NCBI RefSeq assembly: GCF_000019705.1
Contig: NC_011244.1
Span: 744,001 to 808,000, forward strand
DNA length: 64,000 nt
DNA from: Borrelia recurrentis A1
Lineage (GTDB): Bacteria; Spirochaetota; Spirochaetia; Borreliales; Borreliaceae
Direction of reading: 5' to 3'
In this document: positions 31,172 through 40,171 of the stretch, in pieces
Position numbering within the stretch: the first letter of the stretch is position 1
Layout: each line of letters opens with the position of its first letter
Position numbers and translations under genes: made by a program
Notes under the pieces: generated by a model
What the model was told of the DNA's origin: nothing
The model's database searches: none
What the model saw: the letters and a program-made list of their open reading frames with translations, nothing else

Positions 31172-32491
31172 ATGGCTGTTTTTAGAAAAAGTTATGATAG
31201 TTTGACATTATTTAGTTTAGTAATGATATCTTTTATTGGGATTTTGCTTATATATTCCAGTGATTATACTTCTAATGGTTCTTTAATGAAAATAGAGTAT
31301 ATTAAACAGATTATATGGGTTATTGGTGGGTTTTTTGTAATTTTTGTAGTAGGAAGGTATGATCTTAAGATCATATATGGTATGGTTTATCCTTTATATT
31401 CTTTATTAGTTATTTCTTTGATTTTTACTGCTGTTTTTGGTATTACTGTTAATGGAGCTAAATCTTGGATTGGGATTTGGAAATTAGGTGGACAACCTTC
31501 AGAATTTGGGAAAATTATTGTTATTTTAACTCTTGCCAAATTTTATAGTAGTAAAAATGAATATCATAATTTCTTTGCTTTTGTTTTTGCATTTATTATA
31601 ATTTTACCTGTTATTCTATTTGTATTCTTGCAGCCTGATTTTGGTACAGCTATAGTTTATTTGAATATGTTTATCTTTATTTCTTTCTTTGCTGGTGTAG
31701 ATATACACTATATTTTATATTTTACTTTAACAGGATTTTTATCATTTATTTTTGTAGTATTGCCTGTTTGGTATGAATATAAAGCGGATATGGGTAATAC
31801 ATTATATTTAATCTTTTCTAATAATTTTTATTTTAAGGTAGCTTTTTTGGTATTGGCCTTGATATTTTTATCCTCTGTTATAGGTTTTTTTATTTCAAAA
31901 TATAACTTGAATATTAGGCTTATTTATTTTTATATATCATTTGTGAGTTCTATTTTGTTAATAGCAGCTTTTTGTTCTAAATTTCTGTCAAAATTTATGA
32001 AGCCTTATCAAATTAAGAGATTTTTAGTTTTCTTAGATCCAAATATTGATCTTAAAGGTGCTGGTTGGAATTTAAATCAGGTAAAGATTGCCATTGGTTC
32101 TGGAGGTATTTTGGGTAAGGGATTTTTAAAAGGTCCTTATACTCATGCAAATTATGTTCCGTCTCAAAGTACAGATTTTATTTTTTCAATTCTTGCTGAA
32201 GAATTTGGTTTTTTAGGGGTAAGTCTTGTTTTAATATTATTTTTCCTTATTTTTTTTAGGATTTTAATAATAATGGATAAAAGCAAAGATAGATATATGT
32301 CTTTAATTCTTGCTGGTGTATTGTGTCTTTTATTTTTTCATACAGCTTTTAATATTGGTATGTCTTTAGGTCTCTTACCGATTACAGGTATACCTTTGCC
32401 TTTTCTATCTTATGGTGGTTCATCTACTATTACTTTCTTTTTGGCTATGGCTCTTTACTTTAATATTGAATCTATAGTAACTATGGACTGA
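31172..32491 (+). CDS. rodA: SEDS glycosyltransferase RodA
   Basis: 439 aa, about ten membrane helices. FtsW/RodA family motifs: VNGAKSWIGIW, LQPDFGTAIVYL with the catalytic-loop Asp, GAGWNLNQVKIAIGSGGILG and SILAEEFGFLG, then PLPFLSYGGSS. Polymerises lipid II with PBP2. It is about 29 aa longer than some RodAs because of loop lengths around 215-260. 3 bp after mrdA; last gene of the operon. Confidence 0.95.
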   Translation: MAVFRKSYDSLTLFSLVMISFIGILLIYSSDYTSNGSLMKIEYIKQIIWVIGGFFVIFVVGRYDLKIIYGMVYPLYSLLVISLIFTAVFGITVNGAKSWIGIWKLGGQPSEFGKIIVILTLAKFYSSKNEYHNFFAFVFAFIIILPVILFVFLQPDFGTAIVYLNMFIFISFFAGVDIHYILYFTLTGFLSFIFVVLPVWYEYKADMGNTLYLIFSNNFYFKVAFLVLALIFLSSVIGFFISKYNLNIRLIYFYISFVSSILLIAAFCSKFLSKFMKPYQIKRFLVFLDPNIDLKGAGWNLNQVKIAIGSGGILGKGFLKGPYTHANYVPSQSTDFIFSILAEEFGFLGVSLVLILFFLIFFRILIIMDKSKDRYMSLILAGVLCLLFFHTAFNIGMSLGLLPITGIPLPFLSYGGSSTITFFLAMALYFNIESIVTMD

Positions 32492-32648
32492 TAAATTTAT
32501 ATTCTTTTCTTATTATTTTATCTGTTTTTTTAATAAATTTTTTTGTATATTGTATTGAGAAGATTTGTTGTTTATCTATGATTTTTTAAGTTATGAATTT
32601 ATTATAATGTTTTCATACTGCAAATTTTAAAGTTTATAAGGTGTTGTT

Positions 32649-34400
32649 ATGGGTGAAAAATTAGATAAGGATAGTATTCTTTATAAGAAGAGACATTCGA
32701 TTGCACATGTTATGGCAGAAGCTGTTCTTGAATTATTTCCAAATACTAAGATTGCTATAGGACCTCCAATTAAAGATGGTTTTTATTATGATTTTGATTT
32801 TGAAAAGCACATATCAGAAGATGATCTTTTATTAATAGAACATAAAATGAGAGAAATTTTAAAGACGGGCAGTCCTTTTATAAGAGAAGTTATAACCAGA
32901 GAACAGGCGTTAGTGCTTTTTAAAGATGAACCTTATAAGATAGATTTAATTCAAAATTTTGATGTTACAGATGAGATTACAATATATAAGAGTCATAAAT
33001 TTACGGATCTTTGTAGAGGTCCTCATGTTGATAATATGAATAAGCTTGATCCAAAAGCATTTAAATTAACTAGTATAGCTGGTGCTTATTGGCGTGGCAA
33101 TGAAAGAAATAAAATGTTAAGTCGTATTTATGGAACTTTATGGAATAACGAAAAGGACTTAAAAGCATATCTGAAATTACAAGAAGAGATAAAAAAGAGA
33201 GATCATAGAAAGCTTGGTCGTGAACTTAATTTGTTTTCTGTTCATGATGAGATAGGACCTGGTCTTATTTTTTTCCATCCACATGGTGCTAGAATAAGGG
33301 CTTTAATAGAGAATTTTTGGCGAGAAGAGCATTTTAAGAATGGTTATGATATACTTTTTACTCCTCATATTGGTAAATCGTGGCTTTGGGAAACTTCTGG
33401 TCATTTAGATTTTTATAAAGAGAGCATGTTTGAAAAAATTGAGATGGATAGAAGTGATTATTATGTTAAGCCTATGAATTGTCCATTTCATATTGCAATT
33501 TATAATACTGATAAGCATTCTTATAGAGATTTGCCATTTAGGTGGGCTGAACTTGGTACTGTCTATCGTTATGAGAAGATAGGTGCGATTCATGGTACTA
33601 TGCGTGTTAGAGGTTTTACGCAAGATGATGCACACATTATATGTACTTATGAGCAAGTGAATTTTGAAGTTAGAGAGGTTTTACGTTTTGCGATTGATAT
33701 GTGGAATAAATTTGGATTTACCAATTTAAAGGCATATCTTTCAACAAAACCTGAAAAAGCTGTGGGGGATGATGATGATTGGCAAATGGCTGTTAAAGTT
33801 TTAGAGAAAGCCTTGATTGATTTTAATATCGATTTTGATATTGATGAAGGCGGAGGAGCTTTTTATGGGCCCAAAATTGATCTTAAGATAATTGATTCTC
33901 TTGGAAGAGCATGGCAAATGACTACAATTCAATTTGATTTTAATCTTCCTGTAAGATTTAAGATGACTTATACTGCAGAAGACGGCAAAGAAAAGAGACC
34001 CTTTATGATTCATAGAGCGCTTCTTGGTTCTATTGAAAGATTTTTTGGAATTTTAGTGGAGCATTATGGTGGAGCATTTCCTGTATGGTTGGCTCCTCTG
34101 CAAGTTGTAATTATTCCTGTAAATAGCATTGTAGAAGAATATGCATTAGAAGTATTGTCTAGATTTCAAAATGAAGGAATTAGAATAAAATTTGATAATT
34201 ATTATAATATGAGAATGAATGCAAAAATTAGACAATACCAGTCAAAAAAAGTTCCCTATATGTTTATTATTGGAGAGAGAGAGGTGGTAGAAGGAAAAAT
34301 TTCAATTAGAACTAGAACAAATGAGCAAATTAATGGACTTGAGCTTAAAGAAGCTCTTGAATTTGTGAAGTTAAAGATAAGTAATAAGGAGATCTTATAG
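32649..34400 (+). CDS. thrS: Threonyl-tRNA synthetase lacking the TGS domain
   Basis: 583 aa; usual bacterial ThrRS is about 640. The N-terminal TGS domain (about 60 aa) is absent, and the protein starts at the editing domain: RHSIAHVMAE (HxxxH, His16 and His20) and DLCRGPHVDN (Cys121, His125). Class II catalytic motifs follow, with the zinc Cys in VKPMNCPFHIAIY, and the anticodon-binding domain is C-terminal. Editing residues are intact, so mischarged Ser should still be cleared. A TATAAT at 32603-32608 may be its -10; the 157-bp gap is otherwise AT-rich. Confidence 0.95.
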   Translation: MGEKLDKDSILYKKRHSIAHVMAEAVLELFPNTKIAIGPPIKDGFYYDFDFEKHISEDDLLLIEHKMREILKTGSPFIREVITREQALVLFKDEPYKIDLIQNFDVTDEITIYKSHKFTDLCRGPHVDNMNKLDPKAFKLTSIAGAYWRGNERNKMLSRIYGTLWNNEKDLKAYLKLQEEIKKRDHRKLGRELNLFSVHDEIGPGLIFFHPHGARIRALIENFWREEHFKNGYDILFTPHIGKSWLWETSGHLDFYKESMFEKIEMDRSDYYVKPMNCPFHIAIYNTDKHSYRDLPFRWAELGTVYRYEKIGAIHGTMRVRGFTQDDAHIICTYEQVNFEVREVLRFAIDMWNKFGFTNLKAYLSTKPEKAVGDDDDWQMAVKVLEKALIDFNIDFDIDEGGGAFYGPKIDLKIIDSLGRAWQMTTIQFDFNLPVRFKMTYTAEDGKEKRPFMIHRALLGSIERFFGILVEHYGGAFPVWLAPLQVVIIPVNSIVEEYALEVLSRFQNEGIRIKFDNYYNMRMNAKIRQYQSKKVPYMFIIGEREVVEGKISIRTRTNEQINGLELKEALEFVKLKISNKEIL

Positions 34401-34401
34401 C

Positions 34402-35025
34402 TTGCATAGTAAAAAAATAATTACTCCAAATAAAATAACTTTTCTTAGAATTATATTATCGTTTGTTATTTTATTTATATTATGTTTTGAATATTTGTGG
34501 AATTCTTATTTAATTTTAAGTTTAATTTGGTTTTTAATTATTTTTAATGAAATTACAGATATTATTGATGGATATATTGCTAGAAAATATGGTTTAATTA
34601 GCAATGTAGGTAAAATTTTAGATCCCTATGCAGATGTGTTGCAACATTTTACATATTTTGTTTTTTTCTTTTATAAAGGTATTACTCCGTATTATTTTTT
34701 TGTGATATTTGTATATCGTGAACTTTCTGTTGGTGTTATTAGGAATTTAATTATTCAATTTAATATAATCCAGCAAGCCAGAATTTCAGGTAAGATAAAA
34801 TCGTTATTTTATGCTATTGCTGTATTTGCTAGTCTTTTGCTTTATACTTTTGACAAGTTGAAAATTGTTACTTTTGTTGATTGTTTTATTAGTTCAATTT
34901 TAAATTTAACTTTTAGTTTTTCTTCTATTGTTGCAATAATATATGTTATTTCTACTTTTATAACTATCATATCATTAATTGATTATGTCATGATATTTTT
35001 GGATCTTGGCAAGTATGAGAAGTAA
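34402..35025 (+). CDS. pgsA: CDP-alcohol phosphatidyltransferase (PgsA-like)
   Basis: 207 aa, about five membrane helices. The family motif D(x2)DG(x2)AR(x8)G(x3)D(x3)D is seen as DIIDGYIARKYG followed by GKILDPYAD. By context and size it is most likely phosphatidylglycerophosphate synthase, but phosphatidylserine or choline-type transferases share the motif. TTG start with AAGGAG at 34386-34391. It overlaps the next gene. Confidence 0.82.
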   Translation: MHSKKIITPNKITFLRIILSFVILFILCFEYLWNSYLILSLIWFLIIFNEITDIIDGYIARKYGLISNVGKILDPYADVLQHFTYFVFFFYKGITPYYFFVIFVYRELSVGVIRNLIIQFNIIQQARISGKIKSLFYAIAVFASLLLYTFDKLKIVTFVDCFISSILNLTFSFSSIVAIIYVISTFITIISLIDYVMIFLDLGKYEK

Positions 35026-36454
35026 TTTATTATTAATATTTATTTGTTTGTTTAGTAATTTTTATTCTTATGCTGATGTAAAGCAAATGTTGACCGAAGT
35101 TAAGCCTTTAAGCATTTCAAGCAAGAATGGAAAAGGAAGCATTTATTTAAAAGTTGACAAGTCTTCTGATTATATTTTGACTTTTGATGTCGCTTTGGGG
35201 ACAGATTTTGTATATATGGTATATGACGTTTTTAATAAAAAAAATATAACAGATAAGATAAGAAAAAATGATGTTAAACTTACATTGCAAAAGGACGTTC
35301 TTTATGCTGTAATTTATGTTACATCAGAGAATGTAAACATTAATTTTACTCTTAATGATTTAGATTTATCAATAATTGGTGGTAGTTCTTTAAAGGCCAA
35401 AACATCTAATATAAAAAAACAAAATAAAACTTTTTTATTAAGAGATTTGCCAAGTTTTAAGTTAAGTTCAAGGCTTAAAAAATATATTTTAAAAACCTAT
35501 AAGCGTAATATTTATGTTGCATATCAAATGGAAAATAATGATACTATTAAAGTTGCTTCATTTATTGAAAATATTGGTTGGTTTGATATCAGTACTGCTG
35601 TTAATGATAATATTACCGATATTTCATGTTTTGATTTTGCGATTAATTCTAAAGGGGAATTATATATTGTATTTACGACTAAGAGTACCAGTGATTTTCC
35701 TAGTGAACTTATAGTTCGAAAATTTAATAGTCGAAAGTGGATTGATGTTAGTCCTAAATTGAGAGACAATGTTGGTTTTTTAGTAAATATTAGTGTTGAT
35801 CATAAGGACAATTTGTATGTAGCTTATTTGAAAAAAATTGGTTATGAATATAAAGTTAATTTTATTGTAAATAGGGGATATGGAACTACTTGGAATAGTA
35901 TTATAGATTCTAATGTGTTTAAAGGTACTGCTGATGTTGACGTCTTAAGTATTGGTGTTATTTCTGAACCTTTTTTAGGAATTTTTTACAATTATAAATT
36001 AAATGATTATATGAATTCTGAATTTATTATTGATAAAGGGAAAACTTGGTCGAATGTAAATATACAATCTGTAAATATGGCAAATTCTGTTAAAATTTTA
36101 TCTGATGTTAAATCAGATCAGATTATTTTAAGTTATGTAACAAAAGATAGACCTATTGTTAGTATATCTACTCTTCAATGTGATAAATGGCAAAATGTAA
36201 GTCCAAATATTAAAATTAAAGGAGTAGTTAGTGATATTTTAAAATATAGTAATGATTTGTTATTAACGTTTGAAGATGATAATAATGTGAGACTTATTTA
36301 TTTAAATTCCAATAATTGGTATTTTTTAAATGAATATGAAATTTTTCAAAAATCTGCTTGCAAACCTCAATTTGCACAATATCAAAAAAAAGGATTTGTA
36401 TTGTCATGTTTAAGCTTAGATTTTAAAGTTTTATTTCTTAAGTTGATTAGATAA
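35015..36454 (+). CDS. Exported protein of unknown function, probable beta-propeller
   Basis: 479 aa from ATG at 35015; an in-frame TTG at 35006 is less likely because the signal peptide (residues 1-20, cleavage after SYA) starts at this ATG. After a short N-terminal domain, repeated segments with pattern W.D.S..., G.LYIVF, KDNLYVAY, ISYV suggest sialidase-like beta-propeller blades. No catalytic motif is visible. It is probably periplasmic and translationally coupled to the upstream phosphatidyltransferase. The 3' end overlaps the convergent CYTH gene by 24 bp. Confidence 0.78.
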   Translation: MRSNLLLIFICLFSNFYSYADVKQMLTEVKPLSISSKNGKGSIYLKVDKSSDYILTFDVALGTDFVYMVYDVFNKKNITDKIRKNDVKLTLQKDVLYAVIYVTSENVNINFTLNDLDLSIIGGSSLKAKTSNIKKQNKTFLLRDLPSFKLSSRLKKYILKTYKRNIYVAYQMENNDTIKVASFIENIGWFDISTAVNDNITDISCFDFAINSKGELYIVFTTKSTSDFPSELIVRKFNSRKWIDVSPKLRDNVGFLVNISVDHKDNLYVAYLKKIGYEYKVNFIVNRGYGTTWNSIIDSNVFKGTADVDVLSIGVISEPFLGIFYNYKLNDYMNSEFIIDKGKTWSNVNIQSVNMANSVKILSDVKSDQIILSYVTKDRPIVSISTLQCDKWQNVSPNIKIKGVVSDILKYSNDLLLTFEDDNNVRLIYLNSNNWYFLNEYEIFQKSACKPQFAQYQKKGFVLSCLSLDFKVLFLKLIR

Positions 36455-36952
36455 TAGTTCAAAGTATGATTTTTTTTCAATATTGTTTTGTAGTTTAAAG
36501 TCTTGTATTGTTTTGTAAATTTCTTGCTTGGCAAGATTTAATTCATTTTTATTGTCAATTATTTTTTCGATTTCTAGAAAAAATCCAAGATTCTGAATTT
36601 CGTTAACTTCTATATTTAAATTGTCTTTTTTATAAATAAGACTTTTTTTAATCTTTTTATATAAAATTTTAAAATCCAATTCTTTTATAAAAGATATAAA
36701 ATTGTCTATTTTGTCTACTTTAAATTCAATTTCTTTGTTTATTTCTATATCTTTTTCTAAAGATTTGATTTTAAATGTTATAATTTTTTTTGAGATATTC
36801 GATTCTCTTATTCTAATGATTTTTTTTGAATTAAAATAATAAATATCATTTTTAATTTCTTCTTTAATAAATTGAAATTTTTGATTAGCCAATTTTACGA
36901 TTTTTTTTACTCTGTTTTTTGGAATAAAAGCTTTTAGTTCAACTTCAAACAT
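36431..36952 (-). CDS. CYTH-domain protein, class IV adenylate cyclase/CyaB-like
   Basis: 173 aa. The diagnostic ExExK is at residues 3-7 (EVELK), followed by Arg/Lys-rich strands (KKIIRIRES, IITFKIKS, EIEFKV) and the acidic strands NIEVNEIQNLGFFLEIEKI. Such tunnel enzymes hydrolyse or cyclise triphosphates; bacterial members include class IV adenylate cyclases and inorganic triphosphatases. Which reaction applies cannot be read from sequence. Convergent with the exported gene and divergent from ktrB. Confidence 0.82.
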   Translation of the reverse strand: MFEVELKAFIPKNRVKKIVKLANQKFQFIKEEIKNDIYYFNSKKIIRIRESNISKKIITFKIKSLEKDIEINKEIEFKVDKIDNFISFIKELDFKILYKKIKKSLIYKKDNLNIEVNEIQNLGFFLEIEKIIDNKNELNLAKQEIYKTIQDFKLQNNIEKKSYFELLSNQLKK

Positions 36953-37042
36953 ATATTAAAAATAATAAAATTATGGTAATATTTCAACATTCTGCTATTT
37001 TGATCATGATATCTTGTATGTTTTGTTGTATTTTATTTTTAT

Positions 37043-38362
37043 ATGTTGAAAATTGAATTTAGTGATAGGTTTTTTCTTTTTAGTTATTTTATCTTAATTA
37101 TGTTTATAGGCTCTCTGTTATTGTTATTGCCTATTGCTTGGAATAATGTTGAGAGTTTAAAATATATAGATGTTTTATTTACATCTGTATCTGCTGTTAG
37201 CATTACGGGGCTTGTGACTGTTAAGATGGAAAGTTTTTCTACTTTTGGTTTTATTGTAATAATGTTATTGATTCAGTTTGGTGGGCTTGGTTTCATAACA
37301 ATTACTACCTTTTATTTGCTTATTCCTAAACGCAAGCTCAAGTTAACTGATGTTCGAATAATCAAACAATATTCTCTTTCAAATATTGAGTATAATCCTT
37401 TGAAAATTTTGAAAAATATACTTTTTGTGACTTTTTCAATTGAATTAATTGGAGGGATATTAATATTATTGTTTTTTAAAATTCGAGGTATTAAGATTTC
37501 ATTACTTGAGGCTTTATTTACTGCTGTTTCAGCATTTTGTAATGCAGGGTTTTCGATGCATTCTGAGAGTATTTATGCATGGCGTGATGTTCCTGAGGCC
37601 ATAATTGTTATTGCTATATTGATTATTTGTGGAGGACTTGGATTTATGGTATATCGTGATGTTACTAATACTATGAAGTATCGTAAAAAATTATCCCTTC
37701 ATGCTAAAATTGTCTTTACGCTTAGTTTTTTTTTAATTCTTTTTGGTGCAGTTGTGTTTTTTTTCTCAGAAATTCATAAACTCAGAGATGGTTATTCACT
37801 TGGGACTTTAATATTTAATGCAATATTTTATTCAATAAGTACAAGAACAGCTGGTTTTAATTATCTTGACAATGCTCTTATTTCTAGTAGAACCCAAATG
37901 CTTTCTTTGCCATTTATGTTTATTGGTGGTGCTCCAGGTTCAACTGCTGGAGGAATAAAAATTACTACTTTTTTCTTAATTATTCTTGCAGTAATAAAAT
38001 CTCAAGATGGTAATGGTTATATTATTGGTTCTTATAAAGTCTCAATTGATAGTATAAGATTTGCACTTTTATTTTTTGTAAGAGCTGTTTTTATTTTATG
38101 TTTTTCATTTTTTGTTCTTCTTGCTGCTGAGAGTGGTGGAAAATGGAGAGTCATTGATTTGGGATATGAGGTTTTTTCTGCTTTTGGTACTGTTGGTTTA
38201 TCAGTTGGGGTTACACAAGATTTGTCATTTTTAGGTAAAGTAATTATAATTTTTACTATGTTTGCGGGTAGAATAGGGCTTTTTTCGATGGCAATTTTTG
38301 TTTCTAGAAATTCTCGTTTTGAAGAATTTACAAGACCACGACAGGATATTTTGGTGTGTTAG
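37043..38362 (+). CDS. ktrB: K+ transporter membrane subunit KtrB/TrkH
   Basis: 439 aa, about eight membrane helices in four M1-P-M2 units. The four filter loops are visible: SVSAVSITGLVTV, AVSAFCNAGFSM, STRTAGFNYLD and FGTVGLSVGVT, each with its Gly. Moves K+ (often Na+-dependent) and is gated by the ring protein KtrA encoded next. Confidence 0.93.
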   Translation: MLKIEFSDRFFLFSYFILIMFIGSLLLLLPIAWNNVESLKYIDVLFTSVSAVSITGLVTVKMESFSTFGFIVIMLLIQFGGLGFITITTFYLLIPKRKLKLTDVRIIKQYSLSNIEYNPLKILKNILFVTFSIELIGGILILLFFKIRGIKISLLEALFTAVSAFCNAGFSMHSESIYAWRDVPEAIIVIAILIICGGLGFMVYRDVTNTMKYRKKLSLHAKIVFTLSFFLILFGAVVFFFSEIHKLRDGYSLGTLIFNAIFYSISTRTAGFNYLDNALISSRTQMLSLPFMFIGGAPGSTAGGIKITTFFLIILAVIKSQDGNGYIIGSYKVSIDSIRFALLFFVRAVFILCFSFFVLLAAESGGKWRVIDLGYEVFSAFGTVGLSVGVTQDLSFLGKVIIIFTMFAGRIGLFSMAIFVSRNSRFEEFTRPRQDILVC

Positions 38363-38368
38363 AATAAA

Positions 38369-39151
38369 GTGAAAACATTTGTTATTATTGGTCTTAGTAA
38401 TTTGGGAATTCATATTCTTGAAAATTTAAGTAAGCTTGATTGTCAAATAATTATTGTTGATACTTCAAAAGAATTGGTTGAAGAATACGATGTAATTGCT
38501 ACAGAAAGTTTTATTTTAGATCAGTTTACTAAGAATGCATTAAAAAAAATTATTCCTGTAGATACTGATGCTGTTATTATTGATTTTGATAATGATCTTG
38601 GGAAAAGTGCTCTTGTTACTCATTATTGTAATCTCTTAGGTGTGAAGGAAATATGCGTTAAGACTGAAGATGGGGATGATGCTGAAATATTAAAAACTCT
38701 TGGTGCTACAAGAATTATATTTCCAAGCAAGGATGCTGCTCGAAGATTGACACCATTGTTGGTATCTCCTAATCTTTCAACATATAGTATTGTTGGGCAT
38801 GATATTATTGTTGCTGAGACAATTATTCCAAAAGAATATGTAGGTAAAACTTTGCTTGAGGCTGATTTGAGAAGTGAGAAAGGTATTACTGTTATTGCTG
38901 TTAGAAATTTAAGTAATTCTAGATATGAACTTGTGGATGGAGATTATTTTTTCTTAAAGGATGATAAGATTGTAATTTGTGGTAAACCTGATAAGATTGA
39001 AAATTTTACAAATAATAAAGATTTGATTAAAGATTTAATATCAGTTTCTAAAACAAAGGATACTTCTTATAAGGAAAGTTCTAAAAAATTAGGCTTTTTA
39101 AAGTTTTTTGATTTTATGAAAAAGTTTAATAAAGATAAGAAAAATAATTAA
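38369..39151 (+). CDS. ktrA: K+ transporter regulatory subunit KtrA/TrkA (RCK)
   Basis: 260 aa: RCK N domain (Rossmann) then a TrkA-C domain (VAETIIPKEYVGKTLLEADLR) and a Lys/Ser-rich tail of about 45 residues. The glycine loop reads GLSNLG where KtrA usually has GxGxxG; the second Gly is Ser. VDTS follows at the ribose-binding strand end. GTG start, 6 bp after ktrB. Confidence 0.9.
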   Translation: MKTFVIIGLSNLGIHILENLSKLDCQIIIVDTSKELVEEYDVIATESFILDQFTKNALKKIIPVDTDAVIIDFDNDLGKSALVTHYCNLLGVKEICVKTEDGDDAEILKTLGATRIIFPSKDAARRLTPLLVSPNLSTYSIVGHDIIVAETIIPKEYVGKTLLEADLRSEKGITVIAVRNLSNSRYELVDGDYFFLKDDKIVICGKPDKIENFTNNKDLIKDLISVSKTKDTSYKESSKKLGFLKFFDFMKKFNKDKKNN

Positions 39152-39163
39152 TAGGATTTTAAG

Positions 39164-40135
39164 ATGACTAAAATTATTCCTGTTGCAAGTGGAAAGGGAG
39201 GTGTTGGAAAAACATCTTTTGTTGCTAATATTGGTTATAAACTTGCACGTTTAGGTAAGACTGTGATACTTGTTGATCTTGACCTTGGAGGTTCTAATCT
39301 TCATACTTGTTTAGGTGTTAAGAATACTGGTGTTGGCATAGGTTCTTTTATTAATAAACAAGAAAAAGATTTTTCAAGTTTAATTCTTAAAACTCCTTAT
39401 AAAAAGCTTTATTTGGTTCCAGGAGATGCCCTTTATACGGGTACGGCCAATATTCCTTTTTCTATAAAGAAGAGAATAATAGATTCTATTCAAAGAGAAC
39501 TTGTTGCTGATTTCGTTTTTATAGATTTAGGGTCAGGTACGTCTTATAATACAGTGGATTTTTATTTGTCATCTTATAGTGGCATAATTATTACTGTTCC
39601 AGAAACACCTTCAATTCTTAATGCTTATTCTTTTTTAAAAAATGCTCTCTATAGACTTCTATATTTAGGTTTTCCTCCAAAAAGTCCTGAACGAGAATAT
39701 ATTAGTAATTTTTTTAAAAATAAAATAGAAGGTACAAACGTTAAATTTAAAGATTTAGTTTTAGGTATTGAAGTTATATCTTTAAGTTCTTCGCTTAAGG
39801 TAAAAAAGATGATGAATAGCTTTTATCCTAGAGTTGTATTAAATAGAATAGAGTCTAGCGAAGAGATAGCTATGTGTGAAAATTTAATAAATGTTGTTAA
39901 AAATAATATCAATATACCAGTTGAATTTATTGGTTTTATTCCCTTTGCAAAAAGTTTTAGAGCATCTGTTAATAGTAGAATTCCATTTGTTGATTTTGAT
40001 AGAAATTCAAAACTTAATAAATATTTTGAATTTATTGCGCGTAATTTAATTAAATCACCTGTTGAAGGTTCACCTTATATTTATGATGATATATACGATA
40101 TGATTAAGGATCAAAGTCAATTTATTAGGAAGTAA
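39164..40135 (+). CDS. MinD/ParA-family ATPase (FlhG/YlxH-like)
   Basis: 323 aa deviant Walker A ATPase: ASGKGGVGKTSFVANIG with signature Lys, switch I LVDLDLGGSNLH, and switch II FVFIDLGSGTSY. It lacks an obvious FlhG N-terminal activation helix and may have a membrane-targeting C-terminus. Named ylxH-like in relatives. Neither min nor flagellar genes are adjacent; the partners are ktrA and pfk, so its cargo is unknown. It is 12 bp after ktrA. Confidence 0.85.
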   Translation: MTKIIPVASGKGGVGKTSFVANIGYKLARLGKTVILVDLDLGGSNLHTCLGVKNTGVGIGSFINKQEKDFSSLILKTPYKKLYLVPGDALYTGTANIPFSIKKRIIDSIQRELVADFVFIDLGSGTSYNTVDFYLSSYSGIIITVPETPSILNAYSFLKNALYRLLYLGFPPKSPEREYISNFFKNKIEGTNVKFKDLVLGIEVISLSSSLKVKKMMNSFYPRVVLNRIESSEEIAMCENLINVVKNNINIPVEFIGFIPFAKSFRASVNSRIPFVDFDRNSKLNKYFEFIARNLIKSPVEGSPYIYDDIYDMIKDQSQFIRK

Positions 40136-40171
40136 TTAGATTATAATAATACTTGAAGGAGGGGTAATTTA

